Source of the DNA: an uncultured Acidobacteriota bacterium
GTDB taxonomy: Bacteria > Acidobacteriota > CAIWXX01
Reading direction: 5' to 3'
DNA: 36,583 nt
NCBI GenBank assembly: GCA_903916735.1
Contig: CAIWXX010000004.1
Span: 1 to 36,583, forward strand
Numbering within the stretch: position 1 is the stretch's first letter; every line of letters begins with the position of its first letter. The notes under the pieces are model-generated. The model searched no databases. It was given only the letters and a program-made list of their open reading frames with translations, and had not been told where the DNA came from. Shown in pieces: positions 24,395 through 32,825 of the stretch. Both the position numbers and the translations under genes were made by a program.

Positions 24395-25687
24395 TCAGGA
24401 AATCACGCGTTTGTCGGTGAGCTTCCGCACCTTGCCGGTGATTGGATGGCGCGGTAAAGCTCCTAGTTCAATGAACCGGATACGGAATTGTCGGATGTAG
24501 TTTTTTTCGATACCGATCGCTATCTCCGGCACGATCCGGCAGAGAGCATCTCGCAGCCGGGGCTCGGCGTCTTTGGCTTTGATCGGATCCCCGGCTTCAA
24601 CTGTCAGCCTGAGATCCATCTGATTGGCAATATCCTCAAGCTCGACATTGTAATTCAAGCTGACAAGATCTGAGACCTGTTCCAGGCATTCATCGAAAAC
24701 CTTGAGTGAGATGTAAGCCCCGCCCAGTTTGAAATCCTCTCCGGCGCGACCTGCCAGACGGAAGAGCGGATTGCGATCGCCGCATGAACACACATCTGGA
24801 AGGAACGTGCCGATGTCGCCGATCCGGTAGCGGATGAGCGGCATGATGCGCCGGGCCAGATTCGTGACAATCAACTCGCCGTCCTCGCCCGCTTTGGCAG
24901 GCTGCCCCGTTTCGGTGTTGATTATCTCGATCAGTTGAAAATGCGTCGGGGCATGATATGTGGCAAACCCGCATTGCGGGCACTGATATCCCATGAGTCC
25001 GGCATCGGCGCTGCTATAAGCCAGAGCCTTGATCTCGCCTACCTTGAGCCCATGTCGGACATGCCGTTGCGCCTGCTCGCTCATCTGTTCGCCCGCATAC
25101 CCAATCAGCCGTAATGAAGGGAATTCATATTTCTCCTTGAGAGCGAGGTCGGCGAGGAGCACGAAGAGAGTCGGCAATGAGAGCATGACGCTGGGATCAA
25201 ACTCATGACACATCCGTGCAATCTCATCGGGAGAGATATTGGCGGAGATCGGCAAATGGACGGCTCCGACAAGACGCAGCGCGTCATGAACTCCGATGAA
25301 TGAGGGCCAGAGATGGCCTGCCACGAAAAGATTCGCGACCCGATCGTCCTCCCGGATGCCGAGCAGATGCAAGGCCATCGACTGAACGTTGCAGGAGGCC
25401 TCCCACTCCTCATAGCTCAACACGCTATGCCGAGCAACGCCTGTTGAACCTCCGGTCGATGTGATAATCATCCTGCTGAGAGGCTTCGTCAACATGCGCC
25501 GATAGCGCGGGTAGGCATTGTCGAAGATTTCCTGGCGGGTCAGCATCGGGATCTTGCTCCAGGAATCGGCGTCGGAGGGTACCGCACACCCCATGTACTT
25601 CTCCGCATAAAAAGACGCCGCCATGGCTGCTCGGTAGATCTCGTAGGCTCTCCCTATTTGTTCATCTCGAAGCAGATGTGGAAACAT
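24395..25687 (-). CDS. PaaK-like AMP-dependent ligase
   Basis: The protein has 430 residues. ATG 25687 directly follows the previous gene's TAA, with GGAGG inside that gene's last codons, so translation is coupled. It shows the compact phenylacetate-CoA-ligase fold: P-loop TSTGGSTGVAR near 77-87 (the usual Lys is Arg), YSSADAGLMGYQCPQCG, ELIVTNLARRIMPLIRYRIGDIG, a second Cys pair (CSCGDR) giving a possible zinc site, and a final PITGKVRK motif with the catalytic Lys. It probably makes an acyl-AMP or acyl-CoA from a carboxylic acid. It is related to the ligase half of the 20454-23162 protein but clearly distinct from it. Confidence 0.88.
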   Translation of the reverse strand: MFPHLLRDEQIGRAYEIYRAAMAASFYAEKYMGCAVPSDADSWSKIPMLTRQEIFDNAYPRYRRMLTKPLSRMIITSTGGSTGVARHSVLSYEEWEASCNVQSMALHLLGIREDDRVANLFVAGHLWPSFIGVHDALRLVGAVHLPISANISPDEIARMCHEFDPSVMLSLPTLFVLLADLALKEKYEFPSLRLIGYAGEQMSEQAQRHVRHGLKVGEIKALAYSSADAGLMGYQCPQCGFATYHAPTHFQLIEIINTETGQPAKAGEDGELIVTNLARRIMPLIRYRIGDIGTFLPDVCSCGDRNPLFRLAGRAGEDFKLGGAYISLKVFDECLEQVSDLVSLNYNVELEDIANQMDLRLTVEAGDPIKAKDAEPRLRDALCRIVPEIAIGIEKNYIRQFRIRFIELGALPRHPITGKVRKLTDKRVIS

Positions 25688-27055
25688 TTAGTCCTCCACG
25701 ATATATCGATGCTTGGCCTTGCCGGGAACTTCGGCGATATCCCTGAGCTCAACACGAATCAGTGGTTCACCGGCAGACTGGCTGAGAGCATCATACTTGG
25801 CATTGAATTCAAGGCTGTTTCTCTTTAAAAATCCAATGAGGCTTTCTTGATAGTGCGCACAGAGCTCCACGGCGAGCTCCCCACGCACAAAGATCCTGAA
25901 GGAGAAGATGGTCACGCCGGATTTTTCGACACGCCTGAGCTCGAAGAGGCCGCCATACCGGTAACGCTCAGGCAGTGAAAAGAAATGACCGTTAATGGCG
26001 CCGATCAGAAGATTGGTACCATAGAAGATGACGGCATCGGATGCACGGCCGTGGACGAAGAGAATTTGTTCGGGCAGCTTTTCAGGCAAACCCGAAGGCA
26101 GGTATGGCAACTCCAGGCATTTCTGTCGCGACAGGAGGCCTCCCGAATCGCCGGTGTCATAGCGCACAAGAGGGACCATCTGATCTTTTGTCACGACGAT
26201 GTTTCCATTGACGATTTCCAAAAAACATCCGGCGGGTATGGCAAGCAACATCGGGGTTGAATCCGTCCCGAAGAACTCCTGCGAGAGTGCCGGGTGGCGG
26301 TGGAAAAACTTCCGCAACGCAATTGTCGCCGCGGTTTCCGCCCCCAGATCGCCGGCATCGGCGGAACCGTATCCGGTCCACACAACAAATGGATGATCCT
26401 CTGGATGTCCGAATCGTCGTGCAATGGCTTCACGAAAATGCTCTGTGAAGTATTCCCCGACAACCGGGAAAAAGATGGTGCCTGGCGGAGCCTGAATACC
26501 ACGGCGATCAAGCAGCGCGGCGATCAGATTGACACTGGAAGGGTTGAGAATCCAGATGGCCTGTTCATAGTTAGACCCGTAGCGCGCGTAAATTTCGACT
26601 GATTCAGACAGGTTGAGGCTCGGCGTCGCAACCGTCAACGGATGCCGCCCTGAAGCGGCCAGCACGCGCATCGCGGACGCGATCTGTATGCCGCCGATCC
26701 ATGTCCCAAAGGCAAGGCAGACGAAGATGAGGGTCTTTCGTTTGTCAATGCCGTAATAATCGATCATCAGGTTTTCGAGGGACGCCATATATTCGGCCTC
26801 ATCACACGGCCTCTTCGGCCAGAAGATGGACCCCGACTTGCTGAATCCGGAACTGGCGCCGATGAGATGACACCCCGAGATTGACCCGTCCCAGCAGAGA
26901 TTTTCCGTGGAATAATCGAGTAGATAATTCGCCTTGTTCATGAGCGGCAAGTCCGCCCATGGCGCTGATGGGACGGTGTTCTGCTTTTTTAGAAATTCAC
27001 GATAGGCCGGAACCCTTGCGTGAACATCGGAAACGTACTGAAGACGATTATTCAT
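25688..27055 (-). CDS. Divergent PaaK-like adenylate-forming protein
   Basis: Encodes 455 residues from ATG 27055, which follows an AGGGTGG site. It has the PaaK overall plan (helical N-terminus LQYVSDVHARVPAYREFL; DLPLMNKANYL; FFPVVGEYFTEHFREA; WTGYGSADAGDLG; MVPLVRYDTGDSGG; C-terminal GKAKHRYIV). The P-loop is changed to GASSGFSKSG, without the usual T-T-G-x-P-K. The zinc-type Cys pairs are absent. The C-terminal Lys motif is kept. This divergence could mean a different acyl acceptor, such as an amine or carrier protein, or loss of adenylation. It is the first of the ligase genes in the operon, 33 bp after the MFS gene, and its TAA abuts the next ATG. Confidence 0.83.
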   Translation of the reverse strand: MNNRLQYVSDVHARVPAYREFLKKQNTVPSAPWADLPLMNKANYLLDYSTENLCWDGSISGCHLIGASSGFSKSGSIFWPKRPCDEAEYMASLENLMIDYYGIDKRKTLIFVCLAFGTWIGGIQIASAMRVLAASGRHPLTVATPSLNLSESVEIYARYGSNYEQAIWILNPSSVNLIAALLDRRGIQAPPGTIFFPVVGEYFTEHFREAIARRFGHPEDHPFVVWTGYGSADAGDLGAETAATIALRKFFHRHPALSQEFFGTDSTPMLLAIPAGCFLEIVNGNIVVTKDQMVPLVRYDTGDSGGLLSRQKCLELPYLPSGLPEKLPEQILFVHGRASDAVIFYGTNLLIGAINGHFFSLPERYRYGGLFELRRVEKSGVTIFSFRIFVRGELAVELCAHYQESLIGFLKRNSLEFNAKYDALSQSAGEPLIRVELRDIAEVPGKAKHRYIVED

Positions 27056-27088
27056 GTTCCACCCTGGAAATATGATGTTCCCATTCCA

Positions 27089-28282
27089 TCAAAGAGACCT
27101 CAGTTCGCGGCACCTGATCAGGTTCAAGGAGCAGATGACGATAATAATTCCACTGAATAGAAACACGACGCGGGGCGTCAGAATGTCGACAAGCGCCCCC
27201 ATGACGCCATAAGCGATCGGTTGCGTCGAAAGAGAAATGGCCGTCAGGAATCCGAAGACCCGACCACGCACACGATCCGGGAGAATCTCCTGATACAGGG
27301 AGATCAATGTGATGTTGACGGCACTCAGAGCGAGGCCGGCCATAACGAGGCCCATGATCGTCACAGGCATCGAGAGAATCATGCTCATGAAGAGAAACGC
27401 CATCCCCAACGCCGCTAACCCTCCGATGATCAAAACGCCTCGTCGGAGGGCGGCGTGCATCGCGGATAGGCCTGCGGCGCCAAGCAGCATTCCGAGAGCG
27501 AAACTGCTCATCAACACACCCAGCCCGGCCGCACCGGTTTTGAAGATGCCTTCGGCGAGGACCGGAACCATGACCGGGATCGCGGAAAAAAAGAAGTTCA
27601 CGACGAGAATCGTGACGATCGTGCGCGCGATCAGTGGCTCGGCGATCATCGCCTTCCAGCCTTCCTGGATGTCCTGCAGCATCCCTCGACAAGCTCCACC
27701 GGCTGCTGCTGTCAGCGTGATTCTATATTCACACGCAGCTGAGAAGAGGAATGAGACGGAGTTTGCGAGAAATGCCAGCGGGACACCGATCACAGCAATC
27801 AAGGCGCTGCCCACGATGGGCCCCAGCACTCCGCTGGCACTCGCGCTGAGCTGGCTGAGTGCATTGGCATTCGTCAGCAATTCCGGTGAAACGATGTTTG
27901 GAAGGATCGCCATCGCGGCCGGGTTGAAAAATGCCGATGCGATCGACATGAACGCCGTCGCAATGAGAAGCTCGGGCAACGTCAACACTCCCGCCCAGGC
28001 GCGCCATGCCAGCCATCCGCCGATGACAGCTCGGACAACGTCACTCCAGATCATCACCTGCCGGCGGTTCCACCGATCGGCGCAGCTGCCGGCAACCGGG
28101 CCGATGAGAACCCCGGGCAGTGTGGCTGCGATCAAGACGCCACCAACCGCCAACCCTGATCCGGTCCATTTGTACACAATCCATAAGAGGGCAAGCGAGT
28201 GGATGCGATCACCGACCTGTGAGACCACCTGGCCCAGCCAGAAAGACCTGAAATTCTTCTCGTCACGGATCAGCTTCAACAT
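27089..28282 (-). CDS. MFS transporter (EntS/macrolide-efflux type)
   Basis: The protein has 397 residues. ATG 28282 has GGAGTG 7 nt upstream and overlaps the preceding gene by 7 bp. Twelve hydrophobic helices are expected; the N-terminus (NFRSFWLGQVVSQVGDRIHSLALLWIVYKWTGSG) and the loop motif GPVAGSCADRWNRRQVMIWSD (in part) are typical of MFS exporters related to enterobactin or macrolide efflux. A second such loop, ILPDRVRGRVFGF, occurs near residue 335. Its position in the middle of the ligase/LuxC operon suggests export of the pathway product or import of its precursor (inference). A long frame on the opposite strand across this gene is a shadow. Confidence 0.92.
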   Translation of the reverse strand: MLKLIRDEKNFRSFWLGQVVSQVGDRIHSLALLWIVYKWTGSGLAVGGVLIAATLPGVLIGPVAGSCADRWNRRQVMIWSDVVRAVIGGWLAWRAWAGVLTLPELLIATAFMSIASAFFNPAAMAILPNIVSPELLTNANALSQLSASASGVLGPIVGSALIAVIGVPLAFLANSVSFLFSAACEYRITLTAAAGGACRGMLQDIQEGWKAMIAEPLIARTIVTILVVNFFFSAIPVMVPVLAEGIFKTGAAGLGVLMSSFALGMLLGAAGLSAMHAALRRGVLIIGGLAALGMAFLFMSMILSMPVTIMGLVMAGLALSAVNITLISLYQEILPDRVRGRVFGFLTAISLSTQPIAYGVMGALVDILTPRVVFLFSGIIIVICSLNLIRCRELRSL

Positions 28283-29772
28283 GATTCACTCCGGCGATAT
28301 TTCCCGACCCGCGTCCTTTCCGCCGAAACATAGCGCAGAAGCTCCCCGCCAAATGGATTCACAGTCTGAAGGCGCGATAGGTCGAGATCGGTCGCCAGGA
28401 ACTGAAGGCGCAACGTATCACCATCAGGAGCGAAATGAGGACCGACTCCACCGAAGAAAAAACCCTCCTCCTCGACCTGCACACAAAGATCTGGCATGCC
28501 GGCCTGGGAGAGTGGAAGTTCGAGGTACACGGATTCAGAACCGACGATTTCACAGAGATCACGTAAAGCGCGGCGGATTTCTATTGCACTGTCGATTCCA
28601 ACCCGGCTCACTCTTATGGTCGCGAATCCCCAAGACCGGTGATAGCGGACATCCATCCGCCCGGCCCCGGCGACGATTCCGCTTTCGCCAATGTCGACCG
28701 GAATGCCGATCTGATCATAGATGCGTTCAATCATGTTCCGGTGATGATGAGGCGGGAAGATCGTGATTCTCGGCAGAGGCGCCAGGCGCTTGAAATAGAG
28801 CATCGTGCTCTCACGTTGATGGAGAGGCTCGGTGAGAGCTCGCTTAAAGATAAAAGATCGCGGGACAAGACCAAGCGTGATGCCACAGACGTGCGAGCCA
28901 AAACTCTCATTCACTTTCTGACTGACAGGATGACTGGTCACAGGCTGGCTGAAAATGCCCAAAAGCCCCATCGCTCTCCCCTCTTCCTCCAGGAACATCC
29001 GCATACGTTCCATGAGGCGCCGGCCGCGATGAACCGGCGAAACCACAGCCTGGCCGGTTTCGGCTATCGGTCCTAGATCAGGACGTTCCAGCGCGTAGTG
29101 ACCAACAACTTCGCCGTTTTCCGCCACAGCGACCGCCGATACAAGCCGGCTGGTCTGATTGAGATGTGTGATTCGATCGGGGTAATAGAGATCCTCATTC
29201 GGATAGGTATATCCATAACAACGATAGATGCATTGCGCCACCTTGATCGCATCCTGCGGCTGCAATCGCCGGATCGAGTAAGTCTGTTCAGGGGCCTGAT
29301 CGACACTCTCGATATACCGTTTCAATTCATCAGGCTGGAGCTGCGAAGTGACGTCTCCGTGCGGCCTGTTTTTAGCAAGGCGCAGCTCTTTGCCTTCAAC
29401 TCCATGGTTGATCCAGCGCACATCATCAGCGGAGAGTTCAATGAGGCGGGAGCCGAGCCCGACATGAACATCTTTAGAAACGTCTCGTTGAGAATCCAAA
29501 GAGACATTGAAGGGAAGACCGCGATCACGCACAGAGATGGTCAATGCAACGGGTGTCACTTCAGCTTCCAGCGTGAATGTCTCCTGTTCACCGGGCTCGA
29601 AGGCGTGCTGGATGCTATTAGTGCAGGCTTCGTCGGCGGCCAGTACCAGAGCTTCGGCATCGTCCTGAGGCAATTCCGCGACGGCAGCCATCTCACGCAC
29701 AAAAGCCCGGGCCATGCTGAGAAGACGCAGATCGTTCGCCAGAGTCAAAGTTGCTCGCGTCGCTGGATTCAT
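28276..29772 (-). CDS. RsbW-like anti-sigma kinase fused to GNAT-like region
   Basis: The product of 498 residues starts at ATG 29772. Residues about 5-140 form an RsbW-type HATPase domain: N-box VLAADEACTNSIQHAF, VRDRGLPFN as the D-x-G nucleotide motif, and GLGSRLIELSADDVRW as the lid. Residues about 165-330 look like a GNAT acetyltransferase fold (YSIRRLQPQDAIKVAQCIYRCYGYTY; AVAENGEVVGHYALERPD; AVVSPVHRGRRLMERMRMFLEEEG with the R-x-x-G-x-x pattern). The remaining 170 residues hold a second, GNAT-like or uncharacterised domain (FFFGGVGPHFAPDGDTLRLQFL, in part). The protein should bind the STAS antagonist encoded 30 bp upstream. The GNAT part may sense or modify a metabolite. No sigma factor gene is present. 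Confidence 0.87.
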   Translation of the reverse strand: MNPATRATLTLANDLRLLSMARAFVREMAAVAELPQDDAEALVLAADEACTNSIQHAFEPGEQETFTLEAEVTPVALTISVRDRGLPFNVSLDSQRDVSKDVHVGLGSRLIELSADDVRWINHGVEGKELRLAKNRPHGDVTSQLQPDELKRYIESVDQAPEQTYSIRRLQPQDAIKVAQCIYRCYGYTYPNEDLYYPDRITHLNQTSRLVSAVAVAENGEVVGHYALERPDLGPIAETGQAVVSPVHRGRRLMERMRMFLEEEGRAMGLLGIFSQPVTSHPVSQKVNESFGSHVCGITLGLVPRSFIFKRALTEPLHQRESTMLYFKRLAPLPRITIFPPHHHRNMIERIYDQIGIPVDIGESGIVAGAGRMDVRYHRSWGFATIRVSRVGIDSAIEIRRALRDLCEIVGSESVYLELPLSQAGMPDLCVQVEEEGFFFGGVGPHFAPDGDTLRLQFLATDLDLSRLQTVNPFGGELLRYVSAERTRVGKYRRSESC

Positions 29773-29802
29773 CGAGATCGCCTCATCATCAATTGCTCAG
29801 TC

Positions 29803-30165
29803 TCATGCAGGATTCGTCCCCTTGGGCGAAGCCCAGTCATGAAGCGCCTCCTGAAGTGTTGGAAATATTGGAATTAATCTGTCGAATCCAACAATTGCGA
29901 AAACCTTCGCCACATGACCGCTCACACCAAACACTCTGACTTCACCGCCGATAGCACGCGAATCCTTCTGCGCTTTCTGCAGAACACGCAGCCCGGCACT
30001 CGAAAGAAACGTCACCTCAGTAAAGTTCAGAATAACGCGACCAGCCTCTTTTGCGATCCATTCTTTAAGGGCCGATGCCAGATCCTCAGAGGTGAATGCA
30101 TCCAGCTCACCGACCACGTCCAGGAGTCCAAATCCGCCAGGATGATGCGATGCGGATATTTTCAT
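29803..30165 (-). CDS. STAS-domain anti-sigma factor antagonist (RsbV-like)
   Basis: The 120-residue protein is read from ATG 30165, chosen because GAGGAG lies 8 nt upstream; the open frame further upstream has no homology. It is a single STAS domain: GFGLLDVVGELDAFTSEDLASAL, RVILNFTEVTFLSSAGLRVL with the phosphorylatable Ser in the D/E-x-x-F-L-S-S-x-G signature, and the final helix AL-HDWA. RsbV-like proteins are phosphorylated by an RsbW kinase and dephosphorylated by a PP2C phosphatase. Both partners are encoded on either side in the same operon, which makes a complete partner-switch trio. Confidence 0.93.
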   Translation of the reverse strand: MKISASHHPGGFGLLDVVGELDAFTSEDLASALKEWIAKEAGRVILNFTEVTFLSSAGLRVLQKAQKDSRAIGGEVRVFGVSGHVAKVFAIVGFDRLIPIFPTLQEALHDWASPKGTNPA

Positions 30166-30252
30166 GGGCGTACTCCTCTCCACAGTACTTCCGGCATTAT
30201 AGTCTGTTTTCGCACGGCGATTGAATGGATACATCCGCGAACGTACATCTTT

Positions 30253-32010
30253 TCAAACCACCATCCGATCCTGCCAGCGAAGCAGCAGGAGGGTTATATC
30301 ATCCGACTGTGGTTCATCCCCGGCGAAAACCGCCACATCATCTCTCACGGCTTGCATGATGTCCCCAATCGGCAAGTTTCCATGAGCGCGAACAGCGGCG
30401 ATGAGCCTGTCCAATCCATATTCATCATGCCGCCTATTCATTGCCTCGGTAACTCCATCTGTGTAGAGCACTAGCATGTCTCCAGGCTCGATCGGGATCG
30501 TGTGTTCACTAATGCCCGCTTCCATTGTGACGCCGAGGGCAATACCGGAATCATCCAGGAGGCTGACTTCCGGCATCCCCCGACGAATCAGAATCGGGGG
30601 ATTATGCCCGGCGTTGATATACGACAGATGACCTGCATCCCGCTCCAGGGTCATAAAAAAAACCGTCACAAACATCGCCGCCGCATTGTCGCCAGCGATC
30701 TGCTTGTTAAAAAAACTTAGTGCCTCTAATGCTGTCGGTCGTTCCGTGGCATAGGCTCGGATGAGACTACGGGAAAGAGCCATGAAAAGAGCAGCGGGTA
30801 CGCCTTTGCCGGAGACGTCAGCAATCAGAATACCGATGCGATGGCTGTCCAACACAATGACGTCATAGAAATCACCGCCGACCAGGCGAGCCGGAAGGCA
30901 ACAGCCACAGATCTCAACATTCAATAGCTGCGGCATCTCTCTCGGCAAAAAGCTCCGCTGTATGTCTTGAGCGATCTGCAGCTCTTTGAGATTCCGTTCA
31001 CTCTCTGCGGTGACACGCCGCAGATTTTCGCGCGACATGAGCAAATCCTCGGCCATCTTATTAAGTGCCTGACTGAGGCGGCCCAGTTCATCAGAGCTCG
31101 AATCGAGAATTCGGACATCGGCTAACTTTCCTTCTCCGATAAGTCGTACCCCTTCTCCTAAGGCACGAGTACGGTCCCGCATCTTCTGTGCCGCTCGACC
31201 GATGATAATTAGAGAAAGAAAGAAACTCACACTTATCATGACCGGTAGGACAAGGCTGGACACCATGGGCATCCCCACTTGATCCATCAACCCGGCGATA
31301 CTCACGACAAGAATGGGCAACAGGCCGGCGAGGCCAAAGTCAAAAAGCAGGCGCACTGAAACCGGCAGATCCCGCATCTTCCAATCGGCCCAATTGAGCC
31401 TGCGGCTCCCCGCCCACCACGTCTTGCAAAAGAACGGTGAATCGATAATCAGAGGCGAGAAAGCGCGCAGGAGTGGTATCCCAAAGATGAGGCATGGAAC
31501 GGAATTGGCCAACAGCCATGTGATGAAGAGCCTGCGAATATGCGAGACATCCTGTATTCCTTCATGCAAGGCCAGGTCTGTGATCGCGAGTGTAGCGCCG
31601 AGCAGATTCGACAGGAATCCGCCGACAAAGATGAACACTCCCATTTCGCGTCGTGTCGGCAACGATGGATCCAGGCGCCAATGGCGGAAGACCCAGCCGG
31701 CCAGGAAACTCTGCAGCATATTGGCAGGGATGTAACCCCACATGACAGGATGAGCGCCTCGGGTAATTGTGCCGCTGATAACTCCAGTCAATGTCCCGGC
31801 GAGCACGCCCCAACCACCAAACCAGATTCCGCCGATCACCTGCAAAGCGGCAGCAGGCCAGAAGACACCGATATTCGGACCCACATTGAAGACCACCAGC
31901 CCCAAACTGCCGATGACAGTCCCGACCAGGGTTAGAAGCAGAAAAACAATAATATGTTGCAGGCCTGGCCTGCCCCTATCCTGATCTGTCAAATGCCAGA
32001 TGTTGTGCAT
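30253..32010 (-). CDS. Membrane SpoIIE/PP2C-type phosphatase with HAMP domain (RsbU-like)
   Basis: This 585-residue protein begins with seven to nine membrane helices (about 20-275, including VFWPAAALQVIGGIWFGGWG), which resemble a MASE1-like sensory region (tentative). A HAMP domain follows (about 285-335, ALGEGVRLIGEG, DELGRLSQALNKMAEDL), then a short coil and a SpoIIE/PP2C domain (about 360-580). The metal-binding acids are GGDFYD, ADVSGKG, YTDGVTEA and DDITLL, all present, so the phosphatase is probably active. It should dephosphorylate the STAS protein encoded 87 bp downstream in response to a membrane signal. It is the first gene of the 32010-to-20454 operon. No strong ribosome binding site precedes ATG 32010. 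Confidence 0.92.
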   Translation of the reverse strand: MHNIWHLTDQDRGRPGLQHIIVFLLLTLVGTVIGSLGLVVFNVGPNIGVFWPAAALQVIGGIWFGGWGVLAGTLTGVISGTITRGAHPVMWGYIPANMLQSFLAGWVFRHWRLDPSLPTRREMGVFIFVGGFLSNLLGATLAITDLALHEGIQDVSHIRRLFITWLLANSVPCLIFGIPLLRAFSPLIIDSPFFCKTWWAGSRRLNWADWKMRDLPVSVRLLFDFGLAGLLPILVVSIAGLMDQVGMPMVSSLVLPVMISVSFFLSLIIIGRAAQKMRDRTRALGEGVRLIGEGKLADVRILDSSSDELGRLSQALNKMAEDLLMSRENLRRVTAESERNLKELQIAQDIQRSFLPREMPQLLNVEICGCCLPARLVGGDFYDVIVLDSHRIGILIADVSGKGVPAALFMALSRSLIRAYATERPTALEALSFFNKQIAGDNAAAMFVTVFFMTLERDAGHLSYINAGHNPPILIRRGMPEVSLLDDSGIALGVTMEAGISEHTIPIEPGDMLVLYTDGVTEAMNRRHDEYGLDRLIAAVRAHGNLPIGDIMQAVRDDVAVFAGDEPQSDDITLLLLRWQDRMVV

Positions 32011-32052
32011 GAGAGCTTACTGCAGGAATTCGGAGGAAGCATAATTTCCATC

Positions 32053-32079
32053 ATTATAGTACGGGTGCCCGGCATGCCG
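32053..32079 (-). promoter_or_regulatory. Probable operon promoter with palindromic operator
   Basis: A perfect TATAAT (32053-32058, minus strand) lies 42 bp upstream of the phosphatase start. The -35 region has no match to TTGACA. Instead, a perfect 10-bp palindrome CGGCATGCCG occupies 32070-32079, in the spacer next to where a -35 box would be. This fits activator- or repressor-controlled transcription of the whole phosphatase-to-LuxC operon (inference). Confidence 0.45.
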
Positions 32080-32307
32080 CTATGGGAGAGTGAATTCCGG
32101 GTGCAGAACCACGGGCTCGGTGATTCTGGCCATCTTCCGAAGAGAGTCGATCAGATATCCGGAATCGGCATCTGATGAGTGGAGTCATGACAGACGGAGC
32201 GGTGTGCCTTCGAGTGGGTGTGTGGATGGAGAGGGTCAGTGAAGGAGCCATGTTGTAGGGTCCTTTTAGAGTACCGAATTCTCTTCTACTCTGAGCCCGT
32301 CTTTTCG

Positions 32308-32659
32308 TCAACCTCCATGCGACACTTTCATGAGCAACTTCGACGCCTCGATGCCGAGGTCAATCCATTCTTCCATCAGTTTCTTGAACCGCTTGTAGGT
32401 TGCGATCTCCTTTCGGACCTCCGCCACGCAATCGGGTCTTGCATAGTGCTTTTCATGTTGCGGGCGTAGCTGATCTGCCAGTAGGGACCGCATTTCGCCT
32501 TGGGGTCCTTGTACTGGCACGTCAGCGATCCCGGCCGCATCGGGGGCCGGCCTTCAAGAGAGCATTCTTGATCTGTTCGATTTTTTGCTCGATCTGTCTC
32601 AGCATTTTTTCGCGATCTTTTCCAATTGCATCTATAGCATATCTACGGCTTGGAGGCAT
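32308..32659 (-). pseudogene. Frameshifted DUF6788-like small protein gene
   Basis: Three minus-strand frames read in sequence rebuild one protein of about 115 residues. ATG 32659 gives PPSRRYAIDAIGKDREKML plus a lysine/glutamate coil; a second frame gives RPGSLTCQYKDPKAKCGPYW and QISYARNMKST; a third gives ARPDCVAEVRKEIATYKRF and LMEEWIDLGIEASKLL. This is the layout of DUF6788-like proteins (coil, RPGSL-x-x-QY, cysteine pair with GPYY, then an E-V-x-x-x-I-x-x-Y-x-x-F helix). At least two frameshifts make it inactive. It stands alone in an 816-bp gap and is probably an accessory or mobile-element-linked relic. Confidence 0.65.
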
Positions 32660-32685
32660 GGTACCCGCACAATTTGAATAGATGG

Positions 32686-32712
32686 GAGGGTTGGCGCACT
32701 AGGCCGACCCTC
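32686..32712. terminator. Inverted repeat downstream of the BACON gene
   Basis: A 10-bp stem, GAGGGTTGGC with GCCGACCCTC (one G-T wobble), and a 7-nt loop lie about 115 bp beyond the stop of the 32826-35870 gene on its transcribed side. No T-tract follows on either strand, so it is a hairpin with only a possible termination or RNA-stabilising role. Confidence 0.35.
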
Positions 32713-32825
32713 TCATTCGTTGTCGTAGCTGTCGCCGTCGCGGCAGCCGACGATATGGATGTCAAACCAATGGCGCATGAGGCTAAAATGTCAACCGGAT
32801 GCCGATCAGCCATCAACGGGCATCA

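Noticed and set aside
27309-28766. 485-codon plus-strand open frame
   Set aside because: It lies fully antisense to the MFS transporter and RsbW-GNAT genes, whose families and motifs are clear. Its low-complexity, Pro/Arg/Ala-rich translation is typical of a shadow frame.
20454-32010. Bioluminescence (lux) operon
   Set aside because: LuxC- and LuxE-like proteins are present, but no luxA/luxB-type luciferase or luxI/luxR gene occurs in the window.
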